Source: Eustoma russellianum (taxonomy: Eukaryota; Streptophyta; Magnoliopsida; Gentianales; Gentianaceae). Taken from it: a stretch of 64,000 bases of DNA. Location: the NCBI GenBank assembly GCA_036186865.1, contig AP025054.1:16923939-16987938 (forward strand), in the 5' to 3' direction. Below the pieces are notes generated by a model that made no database searches, had not been told where the DNA came from, and saw nothing but the letters and a program-made list of their open reading frames with translations. This document shows positions 10,434-22,826 of the stretch, piece after piece (the stretch's first letter is position 1; every line of letters starts with the position of its first letter). A program made the position numbers and the translations under genes.

Positions 10434-13400
10434 TGTTGTACCCCGACGAAAAGTCATATTGTACTTGAAGACTCGTATGAGTAAATTAATAAGTGGTATC
10501 CTTCAAGTGCCTTTCACTAAGCTTCCTTAGTGATTCTTTTATTAGGATGATAAGCAAATAATATAATCAATTCAAGTGTGAATTATGGACTATATGAAGT
10601 GGCCAATTCACTCCCAAAGGCTCAAGAAAATTCGGCCACAAGGCATAAAAAGGGGCCTTAAAGGGGTTTCTCCAAATTATAGGAGAGGTTAATCTTAAGG
10701 GCCTTCCTAAATAAGCCCAAAATGGAAATTAAGGAGTTGTAAGTAGTGGGCAATTTTTCCCCCCAACTATTACAAATTTCGGCCCTTTAGCCAAGGAGAA
10801 TTAAGATTTTCCTAATTTTATTTTAAAACAAAAAGGGGAAAATAATTAGTAAAAAGGGAGCTACTATCTACATAGCTTTTCATTAAACCCACTTGGAAAG
10901 AGAGTTAAGTAGGCTAATGGCCCTTAAAAGCCCTCAACCGCCGGTTTTGACCTTCATGGTTAACCAAGGATCAATTCAAATGTTACCATGGTTACTCTAT
11001 ATTAACTACAAGGTTAAAGAAGTAACTCTAGTTGACATAAAGTAAATATAGTTGAAGTAAAGTAACTATAGTTGACACAAAGTAACCTTGGTTGGGTAAA
11101 AACCAAGGCTAATTAATTCTAGTTAGCCTAACTAAGCTATGGTAAACTCCTTTCCCCTCAACAAAACCCACGGCTAACTTCATGCCAAGGGAAGAAAATT
11201 TCTCCAAAGAAATTTTAGAACACTCAACTCTCAGGAAATTACAAGGAGCAAGAGACTTCCCTATTTCTCTATCATAGTACACGGCTAGTGAGCCAAGAAA
11301 TCCAAGATCTTCAAGCCTCAAGAACTCATCTAGGTAAGTACATGCTAAGTGTTCTAAGTGAATTCTATGTTTCAAAGAAAGGAACTCACATTGGTATCCT
11401 CTTGTCTTGCGAAAACGTGACACTCAAATGGTCACTAGGAGAAGAATTGTCAAGCTACTAGGAGGAGCTAACATCTTAGTGGTTTGAATCCATTTCAAGC
11501 CCATCCAAGTTTCATTTTGGTAAGGAAATCATACCCTCAATATAGTTGTTTCTTCATTAAGATAATAACTAATGTTCATCCTTCTTCCTCCTCTCAAGAC
11601 CGTGTGCTATATGTGAAGTTGGAGGAAGACTTCACTCCATTTCAACCAAGGCTCATGCAAAGGAAAAGCTCTAAGGGTCAAAGAGGCAAGTATACTCTAG
11701 CCAATCTTGCCTTATTTGTGAAGTGCATGATTGAATGACTAGCCATTATTAGGCTATGAATCTTAGTTAAAGATGCTAAGTGGAAGACATGAAAACTAGT
11801 TGTTATAAGAAAAGTGACGGTATGAGCAAATGATTTGTTGTATGAATGTGTGTGACTGTTTTGATATGATTCATAAACAGTTTATTTATAGTTTAAAGCA
11901 TGTTATGAGGCTTGTAGACATTATGTTAAAGTGTGAGTTTAATGGATATTAAGTCAATTTTAAGGAATGAAGTTGATTTGAAATGCTTGAACCATAAAAG
12001 TGAAGAAGTGCTGGAACTACTGGAGCTGGACAGATTTGTGTAGCTAATTTTGTGACCTGAAAGCAAATCTTAGGAGTGTTCAAATTGGCTAGTTTCTGGT
12101 GTGATGTTAGCCTTATATATTTATGAAATGTGTGAGTTGGAATTTCAATAAAAGGGGTTGTGCTTTGTCCTTAATGAAAATTTTAGTAAGCGTTGGTAAA
12201 ACAGAAGTACTGGAGCAGGACAGTTTTATGTGACATGTTTCACGACCTGGAAATGAACCTTAGGAAGGTCCAAATGGACTAATTTTGGTATGGTGATAGC
12301 CTCATATGTGTAGTAAATATGTGAGTTGGAATTTTGGTAAACGAATATGTGGATTGACCAGAGTGTAATTTTTAGTAGGAACTGCTCAGACAGAAGTACT
12401 AGAACTGAATAGTTTTATATGGTATGTCGTACACCCTTAAAATGGACCTTAGGAATATTCAAATTGGATAAGTTTTGGTATGATAATATCCTTATATGTT
12501 TATGAAATGTGTGAGTTGGAATTTTGGTAAAAGCAATTGTGGATTATCCTTAATGAAGTTTTTCGTGAAACTGGTCAAACAGAGTCGCTGGAACATGACA
12601 GTTTTGAGTGATACGTTGTGTGGCTTGAAAGTGCCACTTAGGAATGTGAAAATGAGCTGATATTTTGTATGATGATAGTTTGACATGTGTATGACATCTG
12701 TGAGTTGGAATTTTAGTAAAAAGAGTTGTGGTTTGGTCACAATGAAATTCGTGGTAAACCTGATCATTCCAGATTCTGCATGTACCTAGCTGGGGGAAAG
12801 TAATTAGTTGACCCCCCTTAAACTTATTTGAATGCCTTGGAATTTTTATGGTAATTACCTAAGGCATATATGTACATGTTCATGTAAAGAAACCAGCATA
12901 AAACCACCATTTTGATGATTAACAACTGAGTTGAAGTTAGTTGTAGAAAACTGGAAAACAGGATAGTTTAATGTCTTAAGTTGTAAGGCTTTGCTCTTGC
13001 TCATTTAAGCTTGAATGTGATGTTTGGCCTTATGAATATCGTTCCTTGGTGAGTTAGCTATATTTTCCAGGTGATGGATTAAAATGAATAAGGTTTTATG
13101 ACCCATGAAACTGAGGAAAAGCGGTACTGCCCCTGCTGATTTCAGCAGTACCATTGATGATAGTATGATGTTTAGAGGTCGTTAGACTTTTCGGATTGTT
13201 ACGAAATTTTTATGGTATGAGTCTGAGACTTCATTATGCATGTGTATGGCATGAACTTATGAAAATGAGCACGAATTGATTAGCATTAGGCTGTATGAAC
13301 AGAATGTGATTGCTGGACAGTTTTCCCAGCTTAAATGACAAGTCTGTGCATGCATGTTATGATGTATTTGTTCACGAGTCGCATAGTGCATGCCATACAT

Positions 13401-14522
13401 TGCATCATCGTCATTTACATGATTCATGGAAGTGATTTTATGAGAAAGAAAGATGAAAAGGGTTTTTTAAGAAAAGATTCTGTTTTAAAAAAAACGCTTC
13501 TCACCGGTACCGTGTGTGTATGTTCTTGGCCAGTAAGGATCTGCCCAGATCCGGGGTTAATTGATCTGATGATATTGACCGTTCGGGCCCAGAGAGAATA
13601 GACCCGATAAGTGATGACGTTACCGTTCTGAATCCGGGAATAATAGATTCAAAGAGGAGACGTGACCGCCTCAGATTCGGGAAGATAGATCTGAACACTC
13701 TATGGTTTTCTTGACGATGATGTTTTGAAAGAAAGGCACGAAAGATCATATCCTCATTTTTATCATGATGCATCACACGTATATATGCATGCATGTCACA
13801 TTTATTGAGTCATCATATAGTGGCACATGATACTTAGACTAAGTTGTTATAACTTGGTAGTTCCTAAGATATGATCTTATTAAATGATGATCCTTGATAT
13901 GTTACGAACTTGTGCAAGTTGCAGTCTTTTATTGTTATGTTCTTTAAATAACGATCTTGCTTAAGTTTTGATCTTGACGCATTAAGTGTTGATCACTAAC
14001 GGGTATTGGATGGGGGTCAGGTATGTTTCTAAACCGAATGTTGGGGGTTCGGTTCTTGTATGTACTTTCCATTTAATGCATGATTGTTTATGGTACACTT
14101 GTTGGTGACTTTGTCACTCACCCCCTATTTTTCCTCCCAGAGACTACAGGGAACAAGGTAGAATGGATTGAGGATGAACCTAGGGTCCCCTACCCGTGAG
14201 CGCAGCGAAAGATGGATGGATTAGGAGACATGACGTGACGACTATGAATGATGACTTATTATGTAATTGTGATGGGAAACGTTCACTTTTGAGATTTTCG
14301 GTACTTTTGACTTGGGTTGTAAAACTAAGAATGATTTGGTAGACATTTTTAATTTGAGGTTTTTATTCTGCCACGGTTTCACTTACTTGCTGACGTGTAA
14401 GCACGAAAGTACATGCATTTCATCATGGACTACGACATGTTATGGATCGATGCCTGGTACTCTCCTTAATGAAGTACGGCAGGTGCACCGTATCTGGCTG
14501 GGCCGAGATGCGGGGCGCTACA
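10434..14522 (+). mobile_element. Complete solo Tekay-type LTR inserted in the LINE
   Basis: It begins TGTTGTACCCCGACG and ends CGGGGCGCTACA, the two LTR termini of the Tekay elements in this window, with no primer-binding site or coding region beside either end. The flanks are a perfect 5-base duplication: ACATT at 10429-10433 and ACATT at 14523-14527. The two LINE halves resume collinearly on either side. At 4089 bp it is the longest LTR here. A solo LTR arises when the two LTRs of one element recombine and delete the interior. It holds a MYB-like motif array (about 11000-11105), four ~188 bp tandem units (about 12010-12770) and the GGCC/GATC-type minisatellite (13560-13700). Confidence 0.9.
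12010..12775 (+). repeat. Four ~188 bp tandem units in the solo LTR
   Basis: The landmark CTGGAGCTGGACAG recurs at about 12022, 12210, 12398 and 12588 (spacing 188, 188 and 190), each time followed by an ACCTTAGGAA-type block and a GTGAGTTGGAATTT block. Units differ by many substitutions. Related units occur in the LTR of element C (about 60770-61330) and in fragments at 43260 and 47380. Confidence 0.8.
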
Positions 14523-17175
14523 ACATTGTTGCTCGTTGTCCATACTTCGCCCGACTGTAAACTGCCCAAAGAGATGAGGAGTGATGATATTTCCACCATA
14601 ATAGACAATCATACGCCTGCTGGATATGTGACAGATTGCGAATGTCTAAACCGCCCAACTCATTAGGTCGACAAACACTATCCCAGGATTTCCAATGATG
14701 GCGACCATTCCATAAAAATTGTGACATTTTCCGATTTAAAACATCCAATACACTCTTTGGAAGTCTTGAGCTCGATATAATATGAAACGGTATAGAACAT
14801 AAGACATGACGAATTAATACCACACGGCTAGCCACAGAGAGTAATTTAGAAGACCAAGCATTGAGGGCGGCATCAAAATGAGCAATTAAGGATGTACAAT
14901 AGACCGCACGATTGATACCTTTATATAAAAACGATCCAAGATATTTAATTGGTAAAGAAGTAAGACGCATACCCAATGTGTGTGATACTCTGGTCCCAAA
15001 AACGCATGCTCCCAACCCCACCTGACTTTTTTGTAGATTTACCAACTGTTTCGAAGCCTGCTGATATATATATAAAAATTGACAAAACAGCTGCAGATTT
15101 TGAATCGTGCCATTTAAGAAAACTACAAGGTCATCCACAAATCCTAAATGTGATACCCTAGGCACTCTGCCTGCTTGAAAACCATGGAGAACCCCATCCG
15201 CCATTAAAGCATTCAGCCCCCTAGACAATCCTTCAAAAGCGAGAATAAACAAAAGAGGCGATAGAGGATCACCTTGTTTAACCCTATGTGACACTACAAA
15301 AAAACCTGCAGGCTTCCCATTAATTAAAATCAAACATCGCGTGGCAGCCAAATTGTTCATAATAAGCCGCACTAATCGTGGATGGAAGCCAAATGTCGTC
15401 AACAGCTTCTCTAAATATGTCCGGTAGACCCTATCAAACGCCTTTGCCATGTCTAATTTGATAACAACATGTCCACCATGAGACGGCCTATCAATTACAT
15501 GAATCATTTCCTGAGTCAGGAGAATTTGCTCCGTAATATCCCTTCCCTTCATAAACCCTGCCTGTTCTGGGGATATTATTTTCGGCAAGAGCATAGAAAA
15601 TCTTGTAGCTAGAAGTCGATTGATCACCTTGGCTAAGAAGTTAGTCAGGCAAATAGGACGATAATCAAAAAAAGTTGTTGGATTTATCACTTTAGGTATG
15701 AGCGTAATAAGGGCTGCAGCCACCTGACCCGGCGGTCGAATGCCTATAAAAAACTCTAGAACTGCTTTATGAACATCCATGGATATTACCTGCCAGAAGT
15801 GACGATAGAAGGATCCTGGAAAGCCATCAGGACGAGCTGCGCTTGTTGGACTCAAATCCCACACTGCCTGCTTGACCTCCTGTAAGTTGGCCATAGAGAG
15901 AAGGACGTGGTTATCTTCATTCATAACTAAGCATGTGATGATACAAAACAGAAGTATGATCTTCGGTCTGCATCCCTGTAAATAATGTCTGAAAATAACG
16001 TATCGCCTTAGTTTCAATATCCTGCTGATTGTCACACTCTACTCCATCCTCACTATTATCTGCTTAATTGACTGCCTTCGACGCCTCTCTTTCACGGTTT
16101 GGTGAAAGAAACTTGTGTTCGCCTCACCCTCTCGTATCCACTTCACATTTGCCTTTTGCTTCGAAAAGGACAATGCACAAGATTGCGCAAGGCGCAATTT
16201 AGCCATGCTCAAGTGATAAGCAGTTCTCGTATCATCCGATGGATATAAATCATATTCTCCTTTCACACCTGGTGGCCTCAGTCTCGGCAAGCGCTATAGC
16301 ATCAAAAATATTGCCAAAGATATCTTTATTCCACTGACTCAACTGCTTCTTTATTTGCTTAAATTTTCATAAAAGCCTCGCATTCCCCCTACAGTCAGAT
16401 AGGATCGCCATTGATGTACCACAAAACTGTCAAAATCTGGATGCGTTGTCTAAACATCTAAATATCGAAAAGAAGCTGGCCTAGAAGACATTGCCGCAAA
16501 ACAATCAAGAAAAATAGGCGAATGATCCGAGGTGGCACGATTTAGATGTTGAGATTGAACAACTTCAAATAAATCAAAAAACACAGAGTGCAAAGATATC
16601 GATCCAGGCGACACCACACTCGGCCCATGCCACGGCCATCACTCCATGTATATGGCGACCCCTGAAACTTGATTGATTGCAGAGAGCAGGCAGAAATAAA
16701 CTCATTGAAATCCTGTAGTGTGCAAAGTGATGGAGAGGAACGACCTTTATGTTCATCAAGAGTGAAAAAGGTATTAAAGTCTCCTCTAAGCAGCCAAGGT
16801 AATTCCACCACAGCATGAAATGAAATGAGATCCTCCCATAACGGACGCCTTGCAACAATAGATTGAAGGCCATAAACAACTGTACACCAAAAGAATCACA
16901 TGTGGGTAACCACGAAGCCTCAAGGAATGATTTTGCACTCTTGGCCGCTGATCTTCTAGTTGGAAGAAAGAATCCCTCCAGAATATCCAAATGCAATCAT
17001 GATTCACATATATTGCTTGTGAAAAAACAAGCTTAAGTCGATAAGAGACTGACAAAGAAGACCATGCCTTAGGCTCAATAACCACAAGAAGCTGTAAGTG
17101 ATACAGTCGAACTAATGACGCTAATCGATCCAATGAAGTGCGTATACCTTGAACATTCCAAATCATTATCTTCAT
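14523..17175 (-). pseudogene. L1-type LINE ORF2: endonuclease and reverse transcriptase
   Basis: ORF2 starts at an ATG at 17175 (MKIMIWNVQGIR), the expected N-terminus of an APE-like endonuclease. IEPK and, after a frameshift, LLRGDFN and YTWSDGRG are further endonuclease motifs (about 16540-16810). A spacer with KWIREGEANTSFFH lies at 16039-16290. A 505-codon frame (14518-16035) holds the RT domain: DYRPICLTN, KLDMAKAFDRV, GDPLSPLLF and GFVDDLVVF. The catalytic Asp pair is kept, while the usual FADD is FVDD. The frame then reaches the solo LTR. The product would nick target DNA and prime reverse transcription there; this copy is inactive because of frameshifts, the interruption and the missing 3' end. 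Confidence 0.85.
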
Positions 17176-18508
17176 TGATTAGATAATCTATCAAATGAGT
17201 TTGTGAGAGTTGCATGTGATCGTGTAAATGGTGATGAATTCGGTTCAAGTGCTCTTTGTTGGCACCGCAATAGTCTATGCGGCACCTGGAATTGATCACA
17301 AATCCCTAAATCCGTTGGTGTTATAGGGTGGCTGATGGAATCGTTATTAATTTCCCAACGTTTGCAATCAATGAAAATTGCTTGAACTAAATCACTAACA
17401 CGATTGGCGTAAATTGCCTCTACAGTAGCGTCAGATAATGGATCATGGCAGGAAGCATCACCTTCACCATCCGAAAGTGAGCAAACATTAGGGTTACCAG
17501 GCAAATCAATTAAGATGCTATCGTCGATTCCCTTCAATCTGGATAAATCATGTGTATCTGAGACAACAGTAGGTACCATATCCAGAGAATGCAGCACCAA
17601 TGGAATAGAAATAGCGTGCGCATCGTCTGTATCCTTGCTGGGTTGCTGTATGATATTATCTGAAATCGAGCGAGGAACTGTTGGCTCAATGTTTGGCATT
17701 TTTTGGTGTCTGTCGTTGTGGACGTCCTTTATTATCATTGTTTGCCACAGTTTTCACCTGCGTTTCAACGGTTGGTGGAACACCAATTGGATCATCCTTA
17801 CCACGTGCTATGGCTTTATGACCAAGGTGCAAACAATTATTACAGTACATGGGTAAATCCTCATAAATAACAGTCTGAGAGATATAATGGTTGGATGCCT
17901 GTATAAAAATACACACAGGCAGTTCTTGAGACACATCAAGCTCAATACATAAACGCGCCACTAATGGACACAAATTCTCAGATGTGGACGTGTCCAGCTT
18001 CATTGGTCTGCCTAACATACGACCAATATGAAATAAAGCCTCATGTTGATGAAAATAAATTGGGAGTCCCGGAAGAGAAACCCAAACCGGTATAATCTGA
18101 ACATCAACTTTAGGATCATATTCGGAGGTCCATCTGGTGACCCGTATCTACTTACCGGATATAGTCTAGCTTTGGCAGGCAACAACGTAAATAATTTTGT
18201 TCCTATGCAAAAGTCAGTAAAACATGATTTGTATCAAGAAGGCCAATACGTACCATGCCGAAGAAGCCTATACGATCAATAGTGGCGCGAATAGTTGTAA
18301 TGGGTGGACATCCATACCAGAAAGTGCCGACCATAGAAAACCTATATGGTGCCGCCAACGTGGTAATCTCTTCATCCGTGAATGATATTATGGGACCCTT
18401 ATATTTCTGAATCGGCTTTGATGGGACGGATGGCATAGGGGAAGTATTGAATAATGATGTAAATGGTCGAGTTTAATTCTGCGACGGTTGTGGATTTAGC
18501 GTGGCCAT
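17172..18508 (-). pseudogene. LINE ORF1: DUF4283 and zinc-knuckle protein
   Basis: A start at 18508 (MATLNPQPSQ) is followed by an early in-frame stop, and then by a DUF4283-like region (about 18203-18436; GTFWYGCPPITTIR, IGFFGMVRIGLLD). The frame at 17686-18018 continues the DUF4283 pattern (MLGRPMKLD, VARLCIELDVSQELP) into a zinc knuckle, YCNNCLHLGHKAIAR, whose final Cys is Arg. A low-complexity tail runs to a stop at 17172. ORF1 proteins of plant L1 elements bind RNA. The stop overlaps the ORF2 start (see findings). The copy is broken by at least one stop and frameshifts. Confidence 0.75.
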
Positions 18509-18658
18509 CTTGACAATCGCAGAATTCTACAGAAATAAAATAGATAAACAGAATTGCCTACAATAGCAGAGAAGAGCATGCGAATGAATCAGAGAATGGA
18601 GTTGGAATTGGGTGCTGGATCGCGCAGAACAACGATGGCACCAAAGCCATGCGCCATT

Positions 18659-18659
<1 letters not shown>
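18509..18659 (-). other. LINE 5' leader
   Basis: About 150 bases upstream of ORF1 with no other recognisable content. It joins an AT tract at 18660 with no clear target duplication, so the exact LINE 5' end is uncertain. Confidence 0.4.

Positions 18660-18720
<61 letters not shown>
18660..18720. repeat. (AT)n microsatellite
   Basis: About 60 bases of pure alternating AT. The related copia LTRs have shorter TATA-rich tracts at the equivalent position, so this probably expanded from LTR sequence. The Tyr-Ile frame across it is not a gene. Confidence 0.95.
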
Positions 18721-18722
<2 letters not shown>

Positions 18723-19511
18723 CACAAGCTATATATTTCTATCCCGACATTTCATCGATACGTCATAAACGTACGTCAACGTCAAGCTACTATATACACA
18801 TCATCTTTTTGAGTATATACAGATTCCAAGTCATATATTCCATGTCATCAAGCTTCCAAAAATATATTGACTTAACACAAGTCCGTAAACCGAAAATTGC
18901 CACATAAATGACTAACAAACCGTCACCGACATGTCATATATTTGCCATACAAAGATGATCAGCGAATATACACTCCAAATATATGAAAATTTCATGCACC
19001 ACATGTCAAATACAACACCAAAGTCATACCATAATTACGTATATCAATTACCTATTATTTGTTTTGATCTCTGTAAAATTCAAATTCAAATTAGTACTTC
19101 ATTTGGACGATTTTTTTGACTCTTTTTTGAGCTGAAATTATACATTATATATTGTATACTATATGGTGTATAACACATTTTACATGTCTAAGGGGTTTGA
19201 GATGAAGTGGAGAAAATCGCGCAATCGACTGAAGTCGAAAATTCGGTTTTCTACTCTCAAGAAGACGTTTTTTGCTACACTTTGTGACATATATCTAGAC
19301 ATGTCTTACACATCCAAGACATACATTAGAGTATTCTAGAAAATATATTTAAATGATGATTGAAATATACCAGGTATATGAAGATACTACATCATTATCA
19401 TTCAAAATTCAAAAGTTATTTTCAGCACATGTGAGCTGAGATGGGGCGGCTGATTGAGCATATTTGGAGCCTAGGTGGAGCTTATTTTGCACTATGATTG
19501 GTGGAGAATGA
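18721..19511 (+). mobile_element. Copia LTR fragment, inverted relative to 5940-9424
   Basis: Read on the minus strand, it is a diverged match to the 7260-8300 part of the copia LTR: the TAACGTACGT/ACGTCAACGTC block, the CCGAAAATTG block, the GCACATG..AAATTCAAAT region and the AGCTTATTTTGC..TGATTGGTGGAGAATGA end. It is cut on the left at the AT tract and on the right by LTR remnant F, which starts at 19512. Confidence 0.6.
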
Positions 19512-19960
19512 TGTAGTGCCCCGCCTGGACTAGGGTCTCGACACGATGCACCCGTCGTACTCTGCTACGACAAGTACAATGCGTCGAATGTCATTCATGC
19601 ACAGATCGTCATAACATGTATAGATGAGCGAAAGCAAAGTAACATAAGCAGAAATAAACATTGTCATAAGTACATCTTAATACGTCTGAATAAGTGTCAT
19701 AAGTACATCATCAGTACAAAATATCATAATATAGAGCTGAATATCCAAAATACAAAAGATGTCATTACTGGTTACTAGTCAGCTCTCCACACCTAGTCTT
19801 GTAGTTCATCCTCTAAGAACTTTGGCTCGAGGTCCTGGGGGTCTTCATGGTAAATAAAGGGGTGAGCGATAACGAATTGCTCAGCATGTATTTCCGCACA
19901 GATTCGTCAAGTGGATCACGAATGGGGACCGAGGAATTGGGTAATACAGTGAAGTATAAC
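19512..19960 (-). mobile_element. Older Tekay LTR remnant F, left piece
   Basis: It begins TGTAGTGCCCCGCCTGG, a diverged Tekay LTR terminus (minus-strand 3' end), and carries the typical ACGGTGCACCCG-like and GTGAGCGA blocks in weakened form. Element A interrupts it at 19961, between the two ATAAC copies. The right piece continues at 40823. It holds no gene. Confidence 0.6.
19956..19960. repeat. Target duplication of element A, left copy (ATAAC)
   Basis: ATAAC directly precedes the LTR start TGTAGCGCCC and recurs at 40818-40822, directly after the LTR end GGTACAACA. Confidence 0.9.
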
Positions 19961-21420
19961 TGTAGCGCCCCGTACTCGGCTACCCCTCGTACGGTGCACC
20001 CGCCATACTTTCCCTTTCGGAAAAGTACAAAGCGTCGATACTTAACTCGTAAAACCCATGGATAAACATGGATTACAAAGTCACGATCTTAATAGGTAGA
20101 TAAAAATACGGCAGAATTTGAACTTTAATCCGAAAGCGTCAAATCGCGAATACATAGCAAAATTATACAAACTGAGCCGATAGCAAACTACACCACGAAA
20201 TTATACAAACATTATCCGAAAAGAGTCCGAAAGTAGCTAAGTCCCAAAATGTCCCAAAGGCTCATCAAAAGCTTTCATCATCATTCTTTTAACAGCGACT
20301 TCAATAACCTATGAATATGGCATCCTTGGTTCATCATCAATCCACTCGACTTCATTTCCTGGCTCTGGGGGAAAAATAAATGGGTCAGCGACAAAGTCGC
20401 CAGCAAGTATACAATAACACCGTACAATAAAGAGAAAACGACATACAAGAATCAAACCCCAATTCCTTAGGTTAAAACATACCTGCCAATACCTTTCTGA
20501 GGCATCATACTTAAAATCATATCAATACTTAGCTAAGATCTAAATGTCACCACTTAGTTAGATTCTACGTGTTATAGCCAACTTTACTTCTATGAAAAGG
20601 TATCATGCATAATGTGTATGAAAATGTGAATGCGATGCAAATGCAACGAAAAACATTCTTTCTCTTCATTTAGACATGCTCATAAAAATACTTGAACTTT
20701 CTTTCTTTCTTTTAAATCATGCTCATCATAAAACAAGAGAGTGTGTCAGCCTATTATATCGGGCATGAGTCGGTTCTTATAACACGATCACCTTCAGGTC
20801 TATTATACCGGACCTAGCTCGGTTCTTATACTCTTCAGACCTATTATACTGGGCCTGGATCGGTTCTTATATTTCATCAGACCTATTATACCGGGCCTGG
20901 ATCGGTTCTTATACTTCTTCAGATCAATTAACCCCGGATCTGTAGCGGGTTAAGCTGGCCAGAAGGGACGAAATTCTTTCAAAACAGGAACTTTATATAA
21001 AACATCGATAAAATCATGAGCATGGAACATATGAGCATGTCAATGCAAGTGCATGAGATGCAACATGGTAAAATGCACTTATAACATCATAAACAACTTT
21101 CTTCATGGGCTGGAAAACGATCCAGCAGCATGTCCTGTATTGTCCGGCCTCAAAATCAACCTTTTGAGCCTATTTTCCAGGGACTAAAAATATGGACATG
21201 CACCACATGATCTTAACTACATTTTGTACAAATTTCATGCGATTTCGGCAAGCATAGGTACCTCAATAAAAATAATTCCCAACAAGGGTACAACAGAAAT
21301 TCTGCTGCACTCTCAACTCCATTCCTTACCTTGTCTCCATCCATAAACTCATTATGGGACTCACTTAGCACCTGGAAATCTTTCCTATTTCCTTTATGAA
21401 CAATATTCAAATGCCCATTC
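19961..21420 (-). mobile_element. 3' LTR of element A, part 1
   Basis: Matches 37560-39019 of the right LTR with about 22 substitutions by eye. It includes a minisatellite at 20750-20945 built on TATTATA(C)CGGGCCTG...CGGTTCTTAT. The CRM-like element interrupts it after CATTC (21416-21420). Confidence 0.9.
21416..21420. repeat. Target duplication of the CRM-like element, left copy (CATTC)
   Basis: CATTC stands before TGATGCGTGC and again at 30644-30648. The uninterrupted LTR at 39015-39022 has CATTC once, followed by ACC, which proves the insertion point. Confidence 0.95.
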
Positions 21421-22826
21421 TGATGCGTGCAACTCGTGGGCTCCAACAATTCCACCTTCCAAACGTCCTTCACAAAGGGTTAGGCACAAAGAAGTAAACT
21501 TCCCCTTGCTTCCTTAGTGATCAAACGTGTGGACAACGAGCAAGACCAACACTATAAGATGGTCGTTGATCAGGCAAACCAAGATGGCCCTCCTGGACGG
21601 CACCTTTTAGCAATGGCAATACCTTCAAATCGCTCAACTTTGAAGGATCTTAACTTAGGTTTTTAATGCAAAACCAAGAAAACAAAGTATCACTCAAAGT
21701 GAAGAAAATATCAAGAATTGTTATTCATCGAAAAGGTGCGTTTACAATCAGCCAAAGGGGTCTATTTATAGGCCTAAGGAACGCCCCCTTTAGCTTGAAA
21801 ATGGCTAGAGATAATCCAAATAAAGCTATCTAACAAATGTTTAAATTTGAACTTTGCTTAAAAATTTAAACTAAGATAATTCTAGCTAAAACTTGAAATG
21901 CTTGCAAGATGTTATCCTCAATGAATCTAGTCATGTTTTGGTGATGAAATTGGCGTTGGAAATGCTGAGATGGGCGTTGGAGATGTGGTTGACTTTGCAT
22001 TCAAAGGCTAGTTGAAGATTGGATTCAATTTGACTTCAAACTTGAATTCAATCTTTGAATCATAATCCCATCCTTCTTGATCTTCAAATGGCGTGTGGAT
22101 CCTTATCTAGGCGTTGGAGATGCCTTCAATTGGTTGGGATGTTGAATTCAAATGCTGGTTGGAGATTGAGTTTAACTTGAACTTGAATCCTAAACTTGGA
22201 TTTAAATTTGAATTGCCATCTCATCTTTGCTTCAAAAATTGGCGTGTGGACTTATGTAGATTAGGTTGAAATCCCTTTTTTGAACTTTAAGTCTCAAATG
22301 GGTTGAAGCTTGAATTCAAATTATGGTTGAATTTGAATTCAAGTTTATCTTCAACTTCAAATTCAAATAAGATGTCATCTTCCTATTTCAAAGTGGCCGC
22401 CCCCTTCATATGGATAATGGAGATGCTTTTCAACTTGATCAAGAGATTCTATCTTGGACACTTTTGAATTTGTCTTAGCATAGACAAACATTCTCTTGAA
22501 ACATTCTCTTGAAACATTCTCTTAAAACATTCTCTTGAAACATTCTCTTGAACATTCTCTTCAAACATTCTTTTGTACCTAATTTACCTACAAAGAAAAG
22601 ACATAAAACAAAGATCACAAGACACAAGATAAAATTCAAAAACAAGAATGTAGACGTGCATGTGATACATGCTCAAGTTGAAGGTTCAATGAAATGAACC
22701 CAAGGAGTCTTAGGTTCATCTTGAACATGCTTGTACAAGAAGGTGGCAACTTGATGACAAAGTTCCCTTGCCCTCCTTCTTGTTATAGGACCTTTGACCT
22801 CTTGATGGGGCCCTTGATCCTCATCA
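21421..22826 (-). mobile_element. 3' LTR of the CRM-like element
   Basis: Bounded by TGATGCGTGC and CCTCATCA. It includes (22500-22560) a run of ACATTCTCTTGAA repeats, and it encodes the last ~50 residues of the polyprotein at its right end. Confidence 0.95.
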
